DNA from: Polynucleobacter nymphae
GTDB taxonomy: Bacteria; Pseudomonadota; Gammaproteobacteria; Burkholderiales; Burkholderiaceae
Direction: 5' to 3'
Assembly (NCBI RefSeq): GCF_018882155.1
Contig: NZ_JACVPA010000001.1
Span: 1,302,001 to 1,366,000, forward strand
Length of the DNA: 64,000 bases
Part shown: one piece after another, positions 28,032-38,725 of the stretch
Layout of the letters: the number at the start of each line of letters is the position of its first letter
Position numbering within the stretch: the first letter of the stretch is position 1
Position numbers and translations under genes: made by a program
The notes under the pieces: model-generated
What the model saw: only the letters and a program-made list of their open reading frames with translations
What the model was told of the DNA's origin: nothing
Database searches by the model: none

Positions 28032-28520
28032 ATGACGGTAAAAACAGCAACAAAACCAGCAACTGCTGCAAAAGCTACTAGTAAGGCTGCGAGCGCCAAG
28101 ACTGTAAAAGGTGCGCCCCTAACTGAAGCAGAATTGCTCAAGATGTCCGAAAAGGACTATATGAATGCTGCGCAGTTAGATTTTTTCCGTCAAAAATTAC
28201 AAACTCTTAAAGAAGACATCTTGAAGAATGCTTCAGAGACTACTGAACATCTTCGTGAAAATATTTTGGTGCCAGATCCAGCCGATCGCGCAACGATCGA
28301 AGAAGAGCATGCTTTGGAATTGCGCACGCGCGATCGTGAGCGTAAGTTGCTTAAAAAAGTTGAGCAGGCTTTGGCTCGCATCGAGTCTGGTGACTATGGT
28401 TGGTGTGAAGAAACTGGTGAGCCAATCGGCTTGAACCGTTTAATTGCTAGGCCTACAGCCAATTTATCGCTTGAAGCTCAAGAGCGTCGTGAACTACGTC
28501 AAAAATTATTTGGCGAATAA
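28032..28520 (+). CDS. dksA: RNA polymerase-binding transcription factor DksA, degenerate zinc finger
   Basis: 162 residues. A Lys/Ala/Thr-rich N-terminal tail (1-28) precedes the coiled coil, whose tip has the essential acidic pair in PDPADRA (Asp82 and Asp85). The zinc-finger positions are Cys125, Thr128, Ser146 and Ala149, so only one of four Cys remains (YGWCEETGEPIG ... NLSLEAQ). Alphaproteobacterial and some betaproteobacterial DksA proteins work without zinc. It is the partner of ppGpp in stringent control. AGGAAAG lies before the ATG. Confidence 0.93.
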   Translation: MTVKTATKPATAAKATSKAASAKTVKGAPLTEAELLKMSEKDYMNAAQLDFFRQKLQTLKEDILKNASETTEHLRENILVPDPADRATIEEEHALELRTRDRERKLLKKVEQALARIESGDYGWCEETGEPIGLNRLIARPTANLSLEAQERRELRQKLFGE

Positions 28521-28532
28521 ATTTTATTTGCG

Positions 28533-29435
28533 ATGACTAAGCATTTACCTACCCTTAGCGATATCTCACCTTTGTTAAAGGCGCAGATTTTGGCTGAAGC
28601 TTTGCCGTATATCCGCGCATATCACGGTAAAACCATTGTGATTAAGTATGGTGGAAACGCCATGATTGAAGAGCGCCTCAAAGAAAGTTTTGCGCGTGAT
28701 GTGATTTTGCTGAAATTAGTTGGCATGAATCCAGTTGTTGTTCATGGCGGCGGTCCGCAAATTGATGAGGCCTTAAAAAAGGTGGGTAAGACCGGAAGCT
28801 TTATTCAGGGTATGCGGGTTACCGATGAAGAAACCATGGAAGTGGTGGAGTGGGTTCTCGGCGGCGAAGTACAACAAGATATCGTAATGTTGATCAATCA
28901 ATTTGGTGGTCAGGCGGTCGGCTTGACTGGTAAAGATGGTGGCTTAATTCATGCTAGAAAAATGCTGGTGCCTAGCGATAAAGAGCCTGGCAAAAAAATT
29001 GATTTAGGTTTTGTGGGCGAGATTGAGGCCATTAATCCTGCGGTTGTAAAAGCCTTGCAAGATGATGCCTTTATTCCTGTGATCTCTCCGATTGGCTTTA
29101 GCGAAGAGGGTCAGGCCTATAACATCAATGCCGACTTGGTAGCCGGCAAGATGGCTGAAATTTTGCATGCAGAGAAATTGGTCATGATGACCAATACTCC
29201 TGGGGTAATGGACAAAGATGGCAAGCTCCTTACTGACCTCACTGCAAAAGAGATTGATGCTTTATTTGCCGATGGCACGATCTCTGGAGGCATGTTGCCT
29301 AAGATTTCTTCGGCCTTGGATGCTGCGAAAAGCGGAGTAAATTCAGTCCATATTATTGATGGCCGTATTGAGCACTCCTTGCTACTAGAAATTTTGACCG
29401 AGCAAGCATTCGGTACGATGATTCGCTCGAGGTAA
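28533..29435 (+). CDS. argB: acetylglutamate kinase
   Basis: 300 residues. KYGGNAM near residue 36, VHGGGPQI near 71, and the [15 protein letters not shown] plus SGGMLPKI blocks define the amino-acid kinase fold of ArgB. It phosphorylates N-acetylglutamate in arginine synthesis. Starts 12 bases after dksA, in the same run as slmA. Confidence 0.96.
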   Translation: MTKHLPTLSDISPLLKAQILAEALPYIRAYHGKTIVIKYGGNAMIEERLKESFARDVILLKLVGMNPVVVHGGGPQIDEALKKVGKTGSFIQGMRVTDEETMEVVEWVLGGEVQQDIVMLINQFGGQAVGLTGKDGGLIHARKMLVPSDKEPGKKIDLGFVGEIEAINPAVVKALQDDAFIPVISPIGFSEEGQAYNINADLVAGKMAEILHAEKLVMMTNTPGVMDKDGKLLTDLTAKEIDALFADGTISGGMLPKISSALDAAKSGVNSVHIIDGRIEHSLLLEILTEQAFGTMIRSR

Positions 29436-29443
29436 GCTAATAC

Positions 29444-30094
29444 ATGCGCCAATCTATAGAGCCGACAAATACCGAGGACAGCAGCGCTGATGCTGGTAAG
29501 GCGCGCAAGCGTCCGCGTCCTGGTGAGCGTCGCCTGCAGATCTTGCAAGTACTTGCAGAGATGTTGCAAAACCCTAAGGGCGAGCGTGTAACAACAGCAG
29601 CATTAGCAGCAAAAATTCAAGTATCAGAAGCTGCGCTTTATCGTCATTTTGCTAGTAAGGCCCAGATGTTCGAAGGCCTGATTTCCTTTATCGAGCAAAC
29701 CGTTTTTGGTTTGATTAATCAGATTAATCAAAAAGAAGAATCTGGTCTTGCCCAGGCACGTGGAATATTGCAAATGCTTTTGTTTTTTGCTGAGAAGAAT
29801 CCTGGCATGACCAGAGTTCTTTTAGGCGACGCATTACTGCAGGAGGATGACCGTTTACAAGAGCGTATTTCTCAGGTTTTGGATCGCGTTGAAGCATCCT
29901 TAAAGCAAGCGCTACGCATTGCTCAAACCCAAGGCGGAGCCTGGGCTGGGGTAGGTCAAGAAGAAGTGAGTATTCGTGCTGCGATGTTGATGAGTTTCGT
30001 TTTGGGGCGTTGGCATCGATTTGCCCGCAGTGGCTTTAAGAAATTACCAACTGAAGCTTCTGATATTAGTTTGCGTATCCTCCTCTCAGAATGA
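29444..30094 (+). CDS. slmA: nucleoid occlusion factor SlmA (TetR family)
   Basis: 216 residues. After a basic N-terminal stretch, the TetR-type helix-turn-helix is at about 30-70 ([33 protein letters not shown]), very close to SlmA. The C-terminal ligand-binding-like domain is shorter than in classical TetR regulators. SlmA binds chromosomal sites and blocks FtsZ rings over the nucleoid. Overlaps metX by four bases. Confidence 0.88.
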   Translation: MRQSIEPTNTEDSSADAGKARKRPRPGERRLQILQVLAEMLQNPKGERVTTAALAAKIQVSEAALYRHFASKAQMFEGLISFIEQTVFGLINQINQKEESGLAQARGILQMLLFFAEKNPGMTRVLLGDALLQEDDRLQERISQVLDRVEASLKQALRIAQTQGGAWAGVGQEEVSIRAAMLMSFVLGRWHRFARSGFKKLPTEASDISLRILLSE

Positions 30095-31230
30095 GCGAGC
30101 TACATCTCTCTAGAAATACTATCCACTTTGCCGAGCCCTTGCCTTTGCAAAGTGGCGCCATCTTATCTGGCTATGATTTAGTCATTGAGACTTACGGCAA
30201 GCTTAATGCAGATAAAAGTAATGCAGTATTAGTTTGCCATGCGCTTAATGCATCACATCACGTAGCCGGCCCCAGTCCTGACGATCCAAAAGATATTGGC
30301 TGGTGGGACAACATGATTGGTCCAGGTAAGCCAGTAGATACCAATCAATTTTTTGTTATTGGCGTGAATAATTTGGGCTCTTGTTTTGGTTCTACTGGGC
30401 CTATGAGCATCCATCCAGCAACCGGCAAGCCCTATGGCGCTGACTTTCCTGTGGTCACGGTTGAAGATTGGGTAAATACTCAAGCGCGCCTTGCAGATAA
30501 ATTAGGTATTCGGAAGTTTGCTGCAGTCATGGGCGGCAGCCTAGGGGGTATGCAGGCAATGGCTTGGGCGATTCAGTTTCCAAAGCGCTTGGATCACTGC
30601 GTAGTGGTTGCATCGACACCAAAACTGAGCGCGCAAAATATTGCGTTTAATGAAGTGGCGCGCAATGCCATTTTATCGGACCCTGATTTTTATGGGGGGA
30701 ATTATTACGAGCATGGCGTGGTTCCAAAACGTGGCTTACGTTTAGCCCGAATGGTTGGCCATATCACCTATTTATCTGACGATGATATGGCTGAAAAATT
30801 TGGGCGCGAGTTACAGCGTCCTAATGGAGAATCGAATGACTATCGCTTTAGCTTTGATGTGGAATTTGAGGTAGAGAGTTACCTGCGCCACCAAGGCGAT
30901 AAGTTTTCAACTTACTTTGATGCCAACACTTATCTTCTGATCACTCGTGCCTTGGATTACTTTGATCCATCACGTCGCTATGATGGTAGCTTGAACCGCG
31001 CCTTAGCAGAAGTACAAGCCAAATTTCTGGTAGTAAGCTTTTCAACGGACTGGCGCTTTCCGCCCAATCGAAGTCGTGAGATTGTGCAGTCTTTGTTGAG
31101 CAATAAGAGCGAAGTCAGTTATGCAGAGATTGATGCTCCTCACGGGCATGACGCATTCTTATTGGATGATGAGCGTTATCACAATTTAGTCAGAGCTTAT
31201 TTTGCGCAAATGCTGGAGGCTCAAGTATGA
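30091..31230 (+). CDS. metX: homoserine O-acyltransferase MetX
   Basis: 379 residues of the alpha/beta hydrolase-fold MetX family. The nucleophile is Ser150 in MGGSLGGMQ, and the catalytic His lies in DAPHGHDAF near the C-terminus; [12 protein letters not shown] is a further hallmark. It makes O-succinyl- or O-acetylhomoserine for methionine synthesis. MetX proteins paired with MetW in Proteobacteria are often succinyl-specific, so I do not choose. ATGA overlaps with slmA and with metW. Confidence 0.95.
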   Translation: MSELHLSRNTIHFAEPLPLQSGAILSGYDLVIETYGKLNADKSNAVLVCHALNASHHVAGPSPDDPKDIGWWDNMIGPGKPVDTNQFFVIGVNNLGSCFGSTGPMSIHPATGKPYGADFPVVTVEDWVNTQARLADKLGIRKFAAVMGGSLGGMQAMAWAIQFPKRLDHCVVVASTPKLSAQNIAFNEVARNAILSDPDFYGGNYYEHGVVPKRGLRLARMVGHITYLSDDDMAEKFGRELQRPNGESNDYRFSFDVEFEVESYLRHQGDKFSTYFDANTYLLITRALDYFDPSRRYDGSLNRALAEVQAKFLVVSFSTDWRFPPNRSREIVQSLLSNKSEVSYAEIDAPHGHDAFLLDDERYHNLVRAYFAQMLEAQV

Positions 31231-31820
31231 GTACCCTGAATATGCGCGCAGACTTCGAGGCAATCGCCAAATGGATTGCTCCTAATAGCCAGGTGCTAGA
31301 TTTAGGTTGTGGTGACGGTAGTTTCTTGGAGTTTTTGCAAAAACAAAAACCTGTACACGCCTATGGGGTAGAGATTGATGATGCAGGCGTTCTGTCTTGT
31401 GTACACAAGGGTCTCAATGTTATCCAACAAGACTTAGAGGGTGGCTTAGCACTTTTTGGAGACGATAGCTTTGATACTGTAGTGCTATCCCAAACATTGC
31501 AAACCATTCATCAGACTGAAAAGATTTTGCGGGAAGTGGTGCGCGTGGGCAAAGAGTCGATTGTGTCCTTTCCGAACTTTGGCCACTGGTCGCATCGTTT
31601 GGCGGTAGGGCTGGGTCGCATGCCAGTATCAAAGAGCTTGCCGTACCAGTGGTACAACACGCCCAATGTCCGCGTACTTACTGTGGACGACTTTGAGAAG
31701 TTGGCTTCTAGTCTTGGGCTCAAAGTAATTGATCAATGCATCTTGCATGATGGTCAGCAAGTGACCCTGATGCCTAATTTCTTTGGTAGTTTGGCGCTCT
31801 TCCGCGTCCGTAGCGCATAG
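31227..31820 (+). CDS. metW: methionine biosynthesis protein MetW
   Basis: 197 residues; a SAM-methyltransferase-like fold with LDLGCGDG near residue 26, the VVLSQTLQ segment and SFPNFGHW, the MetW hallmark. MetW assists or activates MetX in betaproteobacteria and others. Translationally coupled to metX by an ATGA overlap. Confidence 0.93.
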   Translation: MSTLNMRADFEAIAKWIAPNSQVLDLGCGDGSFLEFLQKQKPVHAYGVEIDDAGVLSCVHKGLNVIQQDLEGGLALFGDDSFDTVVLSQTLQTIHQTEKILREVVRVGKESIVSFPNFGHWSHRLAVGLGRMPVSKSLPYQWYNTPNVRVLTVDDFEKLASSLGLKVIDQCILHDGQQVTLMPNFFGSLALFRVRSA

Positions 31821-31824
31821 AGCC

Positions 31825-33144
31825 GTGCTGAAAGCGACTCAGTCGTGGCTTGCTGATTTTCGGGTTTACCTCGAATGGCCATGCCTGAGGATGCTCTTCC
31901 TCGGCTTTTCTGCTGGCCTTCCGCTGCTACTCATCTTGGGAACATTAAGTTTTTGGTTACGTGAAGCCGGCATTGATCGCAGCACTATTGGCTACTTAAC
32001 TTGGGTTGGACTGATTTATGCATTCAAGTGGATGTGGGCTCCCTTAGTCGATCGTTTACAAATCCCCCTGTTAACAAAATTATTTGGTCGTCGTCGCAGC
32101 TGGCTGCTATTTGCACAAGCACTCATTATTTTGGGCCTTATTGGGATGTCTACTCTTGATCCTAAACTTGCGCTGGACTCAGTAGTTTGGTGCGCGCTGC
32201 TAGTTGCGTTTGGCTCGGCCACACAAGACATTGCATTAGATGCATTTCGGATTGAATCTGCTAATAGCGATCATCAGGCTGCCTTGGCTGCGACTTATCA
32301 AACAGGCTATCGTCTTGCCTTGATCTGGTCTGGTGCAGGTGTTCTCTGGTTAGCTGCTCGGGCGGAGACGGGCAGTGGTTATGATGCAAGCGCTTGGCAG
32401 TTTGCTTATTTATGTATGGCCGCATCTATTAGCGTGGGTGTGATTACGACTTTATTAAGTAAAGAGCCAGTGAAAATTGACTTGCCAAAAGCGCGTAATG
32501 TTAAAGCGTGGCTGCATCAAACTTTGATTGAGCCTTTTGCTGAGTTTCTGACACGCTATCGCTGGCATGCAGTATTAATTTTGTCCTTGATCGCTATTTA
32601 TCGCATTAGTGATGTGGTGATGGGCATTATGGCCAATCCTTTTTATGTGGACATGGGTTACACCAAAGATGAAGTTGCAGCAGTGAGCAAGGTATTCGGT
32701 GTGGTGATGACTTTGGTCGGCGCTTTTGTTGGGGGTATTCTCACACTGCGATTTGGCGTTTTACGTATTTTGTTCTTGGGCGCAGTGTTATCGGCAGTTA
32801 GCAACCTCTTGTTTGCTTGGTTGGCAACCCAAGGCCATGATTTACATGGCTTGATTTGGGTAATCTCTGCTGATAATTTAAGTTCAGGTATTGCCAGCGC
32901 TGCATTTATCGCCTTCTTATCCGCGCTAACAAATATTCGTTATTCGGCAACTCAGTACGCTCTATTTAGTTCGATGATGTTGTTGTTGCCAAAATGGTTG
33001 GCAGGCTTTTCTGGAGTATTTGTTGATCACTTTGGTTACCAGACCTTCTTCTATGGCACGGCGATTATTGGCGCACCAGTCTTATTCTTAATTTGGGCAA
33101 CCATTCATTTCCAGATCGTTCAGATCAAGAAGGACGGAGAGTAA
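31825..33144 (+). CDS. ampG: AmpG-like MFS permease (muropeptide transporter family)
   Basis: 439 residues from a GTG at 31825, four bases after metW. About 12 transmembrane helices. The N-terminal segment FSAGLPLLLILGTLSFWLREAGIDRSTIG is the AmpG signature. AmpG imports GlcNAc-anhydro-muropeptides for cell-wall recycling; its presence beside metXW is a syntenic habit in Burkholderiaceae as I recall. An earlier start inside metW (31783) is open but overlaps. Confidence 0.87.
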   Translation: MLKATQSWLADFRVYLEWPCLRMLFLGFSAGLPLLLILGTLSFWLREAGIDRSTIGYLTWVGLIYAFKWMWAPLVDRLQIPLLTKLFGRRRSWLLFAQALIILGLIGMSTLDPKLALDSVVWCALLVAFGSATQDIALDAFRIESANSDHQAALAATYQTGYRLALIWSGAGVLWLAARAETGSGYDASAWQFAYLCMAASISVGVITTLLSKEPVKIDLPKARNVKAWLHQTLIEPFAEFLTRYRWHAVLILSLIAIYRISDVVMGIMANPFYVDMGYTKDEVAAVSKVFGVVMTLVGAFVGGILTLRFGVLRILFLGAVLSAVSNLLFAWLATQGHDLHGLIWVISADNLSSGIASAAFIAFLSALTNIRYSATQYALFSSMMLLLPKWLAGFSGVFVDHFGYQTFFYGTAIIGAPVLFLIWATIHFQIVQIKKDGE

Positions 33145-33150
33145 CTCTTC

Positions 33151-33933
33151 TTAAAGCTTCCAGTCATAGTCCACGATGAGTGGCGCATGATCCGAGAAGC
33201 GCTCATCTTTGAAGACCGAAGTTTTTTTGGCAGAAGCAGCAATGCCTGGTGTGCTGATGTGATAGTCAATACGCCAACCAACGTTCTTAGCATAGGCTTG
33301 TCCACGGTTGCTCCACCAGGTGTAACAAGATTCACCGGCTTTAGGTTCTAACTTGCGGTAAACGTCTACGTAGCCAAGCTTATCAAATAAGTTAGTGAGC
33401 CATACGCGCTCTTCTGGCAAGAAACCAGAGTTTTTCAGATTGCCTTTCCAGTTCTTGAGATCGATTTCATGATGGGCAATATTGACATCTCCACAGAGGA
33501 CGATTTCACGGCCTGATTTTTTCAACTTAATCAGGTGGGGTAAGAAGCTATCAAGATAACGATATTTAGCTTCTTGGCGCTCAGGTGAACTTGAGCCTGA
33601 GGGCATGTAAACCGAAATGATTGAAAGCCCTTTGAAGCGTGCTTCAACATAGCGCCCCTCAGCATCAAATTCTTCATTGCCATAGCCGTATAAGACTTCA
33701 TCTGGCTGGTGGGGGGTGTAGATACCGCAGCCGCTATATCCTTTTTTCTGCGCATGGTGAAAAAAGCCATACATACCATCGGGGTTCAGGATAGAGTCTT
33801 CCAGGTCATCGCGTTGCGCCTTGAGCTCTTGCATGCAGATAAAGTCAGCTTTTTGCTTGATAGCCCATGGCAGAAAGCCTTTTTTGACTGCAGAACGGAT
33901 ACCGTTGAGGTTCGCGGAAATGATGCGTAACAT
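33151..33933 (-). CDS. xthA: exodeoxyribonuclease III
   Basis: 260 residues, endonuclease/exonuclease/phosphatase fold. Conserved blocks: [18 protein letters not shown] (metal-binding Glu), CGDVNIAH (Asp and Asn) and [10 protein letters not shown] (catalytic Asp-His). Repairs abasic sites and 3'-blocked ends. Divergent from pyrE by 8 bases, so promoters overlap. Confidence 0.95.
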   Translation of the reverse strand: MLRIISANLNGIRSAVKKGFLPWAIKQKADFICMQELKAQRDDLEDSILNPDGMYGFFHHAQKKGYSGCGIYTPHQPDEVLYGYGNEEFDAEGRYVEARFKGLSIISVYMPSGSSSPERQEAKYRYLDSFLPHLIKLKKSGREIVLCGDVNIAHHEIDLKNWKGNLKNSGFLPEERVWLTNLFDKLGYVDVYRKLEPKAGESCYTWWSNRGQAYAKNVGWRIDYHISTPGIAASAKKTSVFKDERFSDHAPLIVDYDWKL

Positions 33934-33941
33934 GTAGGCCT

Positions 33942-34610
33942 ATGAGCTCAAATAATTCAAATCAAGATAACTTCATTCGTTTTGCCTTGGAGGCAAAGGT
34001 TTTGTCCTTCGGGGAGTTTAAAACTAAAGCGGGAAGACTCTCACCTTATTTCTTTAATGCAGGCGGATTTAACGATGGCGCACGCTTGAGTGCTCTAGGC
34101 CGTTACTATGCAAAAGCCTTGCAAGAATCCAAGATTTCCTTTGACATGCTTTATGGCCCTGCCTATAAGGGTATTACTTTAGCCGCTGCAACTGCTATTG
34201 CTCTGGCTGATAACGGCTTAAATGTTCCCTTTGCCTATAACCGCAAAGAAGCTAAAGATCATGGAGAGGGCGGGACATTGGTTGGCGCACCCGTCAAAGG
34301 TAAAGTAGTCATTATTGATGATGTGATTTCTGCTGGTACTTCAGTTCGAGAGTCAGTGGATCTTATTCGAAGTGCTGGAGCAGAGCCAGCCGCGGTATTG
34401 ATTGCCTTGGATCGCATGGAGCGTTCTGGTAATGCCATTGAAATTGGAGAGAAGTCTGCAGTACAAGCTGTTGAGCAAGAGTTTGGCTTGCCAGTGATTG
34501 CCATTGCGAACTTGGCTGACTTGATGACCTTCTTAACGACATCTAGCAATACTGAGCTCACCAATTATTTGCCTGCAGTAAAGGCGTACCGCGATCAATA
34601 CGGCATCTAA
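33942..34610 (+). CDS. pyrE: orotate phosphoribosyltransferase
   Basis: 222 residues. The PRPP-binding motif [13 protein letters not shown] and [13 protein letters not shown] loop identify PyrE. Converts orotate to orotidine 5'-phosphate in pyrimidine synthesis. Ends 11 bases before the convergent dapF stop, without a recognisable terminator. Confidence 0.96.
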   Translation: MSSNNSNQDNFIRFALEAKVLSFGEFKTKAGRLSPYFFNAGGFNDGARLSALGRYYAKALQESKISFDMLYGPAYKGITLAAATAIALADNGLNVPFAYNRKEAKDHGEGGTLVGAPVKGKVVIIDDVISAGTSVRESVDLIRSAGAEPAAVLIALDRMERSGNAIEIGEKSAVQAVEQEFGLPVIAIANLADLMTFLTTSSNTELTNYLPAVKAYRDQYGI

Positions 34611-34621
34611 GAAAATTTGAT

Positions 34622-35518
34622 TTAGATTTCCGTTTCGCCTTCAAACGCAGTTGCTGCCGGCCCAGTCATGATGACTGGCTGAGCAACATTATTGACGATA
34701 CCACCCCAGGCTATCTGGAGATCGCCGCCACGAGTATGAACTTTTACCGGGGAATTCAGCAAGCCTCGACGAATGCCAGAGACCACGGCTGCGCACGCGC
34801 CAGTCCCACATGCCAAAGTTTCTCCTGCACCGCGTTCGTATACACGCAATTTAATTTCACCGCGATTAAGCACTTGCATATAGCCAGCATTCACTCTGTT
34901 TGGAAATGCTGAGTACTTTTCAATTTCAGGGCCTTCTTCAAGAACAGGTGCGCTCTCAATATCTGCAACGACTTGAACGGCATGTGGATTACCCATTGAA
35001 AGCACAGCAACAAAACTATCATGCGAGGCGGGATGATCTAGAGGAAGTGCATAAAGCATCTCTTGAAACTCTTGTATGCTTGCTAATCCGCTTGCATTAA
35101 ATGGAATTTGGCTATGCTCAAAAATAGGTGCGCCCATATCGACTTCTACTTGACCATCCGGATGAGACTTGAGAGTCAGAATAGTGTGAGCAACTTCAAC
35201 CCGCAGTGGATTTTTGTTAGACAGGCCTTGATCTAACACAAAGCGTACAAAGCAGCGAGAGCCATTGCCGCATTGCTCTACTTCGCCACCATCAGCATTG
35301 AAAATTCGATAACGAAAATCAGCATCCGGACGAGTCGCTTTTTCAACGATGAGAATTTGATCAGCCCCAATGCCAAATTGACGATGGGCCAAGGCTTGCC
35401 ATTGCTCACGTGTAATGGCACTCAGATCTTGATCAATGCCATTGAGCACAATGAAATCATTGCCAGCACCATGCATTTTGGTGAAGCGCAATTTGCGTAG
35501 TGGTGGATTAGTACTCAA
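34622..35518 (-). CDS. dapF: diaminopimelate epimerase
   Basis: 298 residues. The catalytic Cys pair is Cys83 in EQCGNGSRC and Cys237 in ACGTGAC. N-terminal MHGAGNDF is typical. It makes meso-diaminopimelate for lysine and peptidoglycan. Last gene of a minus-strand group with two acyltransferases (gap of 11 bases). Confidence 0.96.
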   Translation of the reverse strand: MSTNPPLRKLRFTKMHGAGNDFIVLNGIDQDLSAITREQWQALAHRQFGIGADQILIVEKATRPDADFRYRIFNADGGEVEQCGNGSRCFVRFVLDQGLSNKNPLRVEVAHTILTLKSHPDGQVEVDMGAPIFEHSQIPFNASGLASIQEFQEMLYALPLDHPASHDSFVAVLSMGNPHAVQVVADIESAPVLEEGPEIEKYSAFPNRVNAGYMQVLNRGEIKLRVYERGAGETLACGTGACAAVVSGIRRGLLNSPVKVHTRGGDLQIAWGGIVNNVAQPVIMTGPAATAFEGETEI

Positions 35519-35529
35519 AATATCTCTGC

Positions 35530-36429
35530 TTAATCATAAAGACTGGCTTGCCCAGGGGGTCTGTGTTTAAAACGCTTATGTAACCAATAGTACTCTGCCG
35601 GCCTTTCACGAACAAGTTCTTCAATATATTGATTCAAGCGGGCGGTATCTTTTTCGACATCATCACTTGGAAAGTTTGGCAAGGGCTTGCTGATATGGCA
35701 GGTGTAGCCTTTGCGGTCTTCGTTTAATGTGGTGGTCATCAAGCAGACCTCTGCACCACTAAGCCTTGCTAGTCGGGAGACGGAGGTGATGGTATTGGTT
35801 TGAATGCCAAAGAAAGGAACGAAGACAGAGTCACGGGGGCCTAAATCAATATCGGGGGCGATAAAAATAAAGTTGCCGGTTTGAATTTCACGAATGAGAT
35901 CTCGCAAACGACTTTGTCTCTCGATAGATTTGCCACCAAAGCGATTTCTCCACTCAATCATCTTTTGATTGAAAAATGGGTTCTTCATATTTTGATATAG
36001 GCCTGCACCGCGGGGCCAGTCATGTTGACTGGCTAAAACAGATAAGGCCATAAAGCCGCCCTCGAGACCGACGAAATGTGGATTAATCAGTAAGCGTGGC
36101 TTGCGATCGCCTAAAGTAATGGCTGAGTCAATCGCAACGATATCGGTGATTTGTTTCCCACTACCAAGCCAAATACGACTTCTTTCTAAAACGCTACGAC
36201 CAAATAATTGCCAATGCTCCAGTGCTAGCGTATCAATTTGTTGTTCACTTAGATTGGGAAAACATAAACGCAGATTCGTTTTGATTACATGCGTACGACT
36301 ATTGGGTATGTGGGCTGCAAGCCAGCCAAGACCATAGCCTACATAGACAGTGATGGTATAGGGGAGGAAGGCAAAGAGGCGCAAGAGATTGAGCGCCAGG
36401 AAATTGAAGAGGTTGTGTAACCAGGTCAT
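35530..36429 (-). CDS. LpxL/HtrB-like lipid A acyltransferase (paralogue 2)
   Basis: 299 residues with an N-terminal membrane helix and the acyltransferase domain; catalytic pair His118-Glu123 in NPHFVGLE. It is clearly paralogous to the gene at 12419-13318, sharing [22 protein letters not shown] and TNTIT blocks. Next to a third acyltransferase (36449) and dapF. It likely adds a secondary fatty acid to the lipid A precursor; which position and chain length cannot be read. Confidence 0.88.
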   Translation of the reverse strand: MTWLHNLFNFLALNLLRLFAFLPYTITVYVGYGLGWLAAHIPNSRTHVIKTNLRLCFPNLSEQQIDTLALEHWQLFGRSVLERSRIWLGSGKQITDIVAIDSAITLGDRKPRLLINPHFVGLEGGFMALSVLASQHDWPRGAGLYQNMKNPFFNQKMIEWRNRFGGKSIERQSRLRDLIREIQTGNFIFIAPDIDLGPRDSVFVPFFGIQTNTITSVSRLARLSGAEVCLMTTTLNEDRKGYTCHISKPLPNFPSDDVEKDTARLNQYIEELVRERPAEYYWLHKRFKHRPPGQASLYD

Positions 36430-36448
36430 TTCAAAAGTTTATAACTAA

Positions 36449-37306
36449 TTACTTGGGGGGTAAATCTGCACCAGTTGGATGTTTGTAGCGGTTGTAAGAC
36501 CAAATAAATTGTTCAGGGGCAATTAAGACCGCAGCCTCGATTGCACTATTTAATTCTGCTGCTGCAATAGCAGGATCATCTGAAAACGGTTTCAAACGTT
36601 TAGCATTTACTATCCAACCAGAGCCTAAGCCCTTACGCTTTGCTGTAAACATTACCGCAGGGGTGTTGTGTCGATTAGCAAGTCGAACTGGAAGCGTAGT
36701 AGTGTAGGCTGGACGACCAAAAAAATTACACCAAACACCATCGCCGCCACTGGGGACTTGATCCGGAAGAATGGCGATAGCTTCACCTTTTGCAAGCGCT
36801 CGCGTCATATGGCGAACGCCATGAAGATTGGTTGGCACAAAGTGCATATTTGGATAAGCGCGCCCCTCTTCTACCACTTCATTCAACCATTCTTGTCGGG
36901 ATGGGCGATACATGATGGTTGCGGGGAAATGTTGTGCCAGAAAGCGAGGAATGATTTCAAATCCCCCAAGGTGCGGACATAGAATAATCATGCCCTTGCC
37001 TTCAGACATTGCAGCTTGAATGACATCCCAGTCCGGCACCTCTGCCTTTACGAGTGCCTTTTGAGGGTTGCGCCATATCCACAGGCTATCTGCAAATAGC
37101 ATTCCAGACGCCCTAATGGCTTCCCAGAGCTTGAATCGGAGTTTGTGAGTACTAACTACTGCCTCATATTGTGGGCGAAAAAGAGAGCGATATTGCTTTG
37201 AGCCTATATAGGCCAAGATGCCCAAAGAAGCCCCAATGATTTGTACTAAGGCAAGGGGAAGCGCAGCAACAGCATTGAGGCTAAGTTTGAGGATTAATTT
37301 TCGCAC
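36449..37306 (-). CDS. LpxL/LpxM-like lysophospholipid acyltransferase
   Basis: 285 residues with an N-terminal helix (about 11-33) and the catalytic pair His112-Glu117 in CPHLGGFE. The ALPDQVPSGGDGVWCNFFGRPAYTTTLP block is typical of lipid A late acyltransferases. It is more distant from the other two acyltransferases in the window. Starts on the minus strand 204 bases from metK, so the two are divergently transcribed. Confidence 0.87.
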   Translation of the reverse strand: MRKLILKLSLNAVAALPLALVQIIGASLGILAYIGSKQYRSLFRPQYEAVVSTHKLRFKLWEAIRASGMLFADSLWIWRNPQKALVKAEVPDWDVIQAAMSEGKGMIILCPHLGGFEIIPRFLAQHFPATIMYRPSRQEWLNEVVEEGRAYPNMHFVPTNLHGVRHMTRALAKGEAIAILPDQVPSGGDGVWCNFFGRPAYTTTLPVRLANRHNTPAVMFTAKRKGLGSGWIVNAKRLKPFSDDPAIAAAELNSAIEAAVLIAPEQFIWSYNRYKHPTGADLPPK

Positions 37307-37403
37307 CCCTCAATGATATTCAATACAGCCATTAGGGCCAAATTTAAGTCTACCTCGCTGGGTTCAGCCCTTTTCAGATAGAATTGAACCATCGCCGAGT
37401 TAA

Positions 37404-37497
37404 GACAACTTGCAGGGCGATTCATAAATTCTGCTAAAGCGTCGCCGTTGTGGTTCCTGGCACGTCGAGTTGTCCCAAAGAACGTGTTAATTTTTTT
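37404..37497 (+). promoter_or_regulatory. structured leader of metK, possible attenuator
   Basis: GACAACT (37404-37410) can pair with AGTTGTC (37468-37474), enclosing GGCGA (37416-37420) that can pair with TCGCC (37442-37446). The GGCGA also has an alternative partner upstream, TCGCC at 37392-37396. CACGT (37461-37465) and ACGTG (37482-37486) plus flanking G:U pairs form a hairpin followed by TTAATTTTTTT, an intrinsic terminator shape, 14 bases before metK. The AGTTGTC lies in that hairpin's loop. It does not match a SAM riboswitch class I know. Confidence 0.45.
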
Positions 37498-37510
37498 AAA
37501 GGAATATGCA

Positions 37511-38677
37511 ATGGCAAATGATTACTTCTTTACCTCAGAGTCCGTCTCTGAAGGTCACCCCGATAAAGTAGCAGACCAAATTTCTGATGCTATCTTGGAT
37601 GCTATTTTGGCCCAAGATCCCACGGCACGTGTTGCTGCAGAAACTTTATGTAACACCGGCTTAGTAGTACTAGCTGGTGAGATCACCACAAACGCAAACG
37701 TTGACTACATTCAAGTTGCCCGCAATACTTTGCGCGAAATTGGTTATGACAACACTGCTTACGGCATTGACTACAAAGGTTGTGCAGTACTCGTTGCTTA
37801 TGACAAGCAAAGTCCAGATATTGCACAAGGCGTTGATAAGGCTCACGATGATGGCTTAGATCAAGGCGCTGGCGACCAAGGTCTGATGTTTGGTTATGCT
37901 TGTGATGAGACTTCTGAACTCATGCCTTTGCCAATTCACCTGTCACATCGCTTGGTAGAGCGTCAATCGCAATTGCGCCGTGATGGCCGTTTGACATGGT
38001 TGCGTCCCGATGCAAAGTCACAAGTGACCTTGCGTTACGTGGATGGCAAGCCTGATTCGATTGACACAGTGGTGTTATCGACTCAGCATGATGAAGATAT
38101 TTCTCTGGAAAAATTGCGTGAAGCAGTGATCGAAGAAATTATTAAACCAGTTTTGCCTAAGCATTTAGTGAAGGGGGCAATTAACTTCCTGGTAAATCCA
38201 ACTGGCCGTTTCGTTATTGGCGGTCCACAGGGCGATTGTGGTTTAACTGGCCGCAAAATTATTGTTGATACCTACGGTGGTGCAGCGCCTCATGGTGGCG
38301 GTGCTTTCTCAGGGAAAGACCCATCCAAGGTTGATCGCTCTGCTGCCTACGCAGGTCGCTACGTTGCTAAGAACGTCGTTGCTGCTGGCTTAGCAAGCAA
38401 GTGTTTGATACAAATCTCTTACGCTATTGGAGTTGCAAAACCAACTTCAGTGATGGTGAGCACGTTTGGTACAGGCAAGGTTTCTGATGAGAAGATCTCG
38501 CAATTGGTATCTGAGCACTTTGACTTGCGTCCAAAAGGGATTGTGAAGATGCTTAATTTATTGCGCCCAATTTATCGTAAGACAGCTGCTTATGGCCACT
38601 TTGGTCGTGAGGAGCCAGAATTTACTTGGGAGCAGACAGATAAGGCTGCGACATTACGTGCCGCAGCTGGCTTATAA
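37511..38677 (+). CDS. metK: S-adenosylmethionine synthetase
   Basis: 388 residues from the ATG at 37511, with AAAGGA upstream. [11 protein letters not shown] near the N-terminus, [12 protein letters not shown] and [12 protein letters not shown] are the canonical MAT motifs. Makes SAM from ATP and methionine. The frame is open to 37448, but those codons overlap the leader hairpins and are not coding. Heads the SAM cycle block metK-ahcY-metF. Confidence 0.97.
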   Translation: MANDYFFTSESVSEGHPDKVADQISDAILDAILAQDPTARVAAETLCNTGLVVLAGEITTNANVDYIQVARNTLREIGYDNTAYGIDYKGCAVLVAYDKQSPDIAQGVDKAHDDGLDQGAGDQGLMFGYACDETSELMPLPIHLSHRLVERQSQLRRDGRLTWLRPDAKSQVTLRYVDGKPDSIDTVVLSTQHDEDISLEKLREAVIEEIIKPVLPKHLVKGAINFLVNPTGRFVIGGPQGDCGLTGRKIIVDTYGGAAPHGGGAFSGKDPSKVDRSAAYAGRYVAKNVVAAGLASKCLIQISYAIGVAKPTSVMVSTFGTGKVSDEKISQLVSEHFDLRPKGIVKMLNLLRPIYRKTAAYGHFGREEPEFTWEQTDKAATLRAAAGL

Positions 38678-38725
38678 GCATCTAAAGGTATTAAAAAGCA
38701 GTTTAAAGATGTATTGAGGCGAAAT

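Noticed and set aside
29117..29569. 150-codon minus-strand ORF across argB and slmA
   Set aside because: Antisense to two well-recognised genes, no start signal and no domain.
37390..37510. Known SAM riboswitch (class I, II or SAM/SAH) before metK
   Set aside because: The characteristic conserved cores of these classes are not visible; listed only as an unclassified leader.
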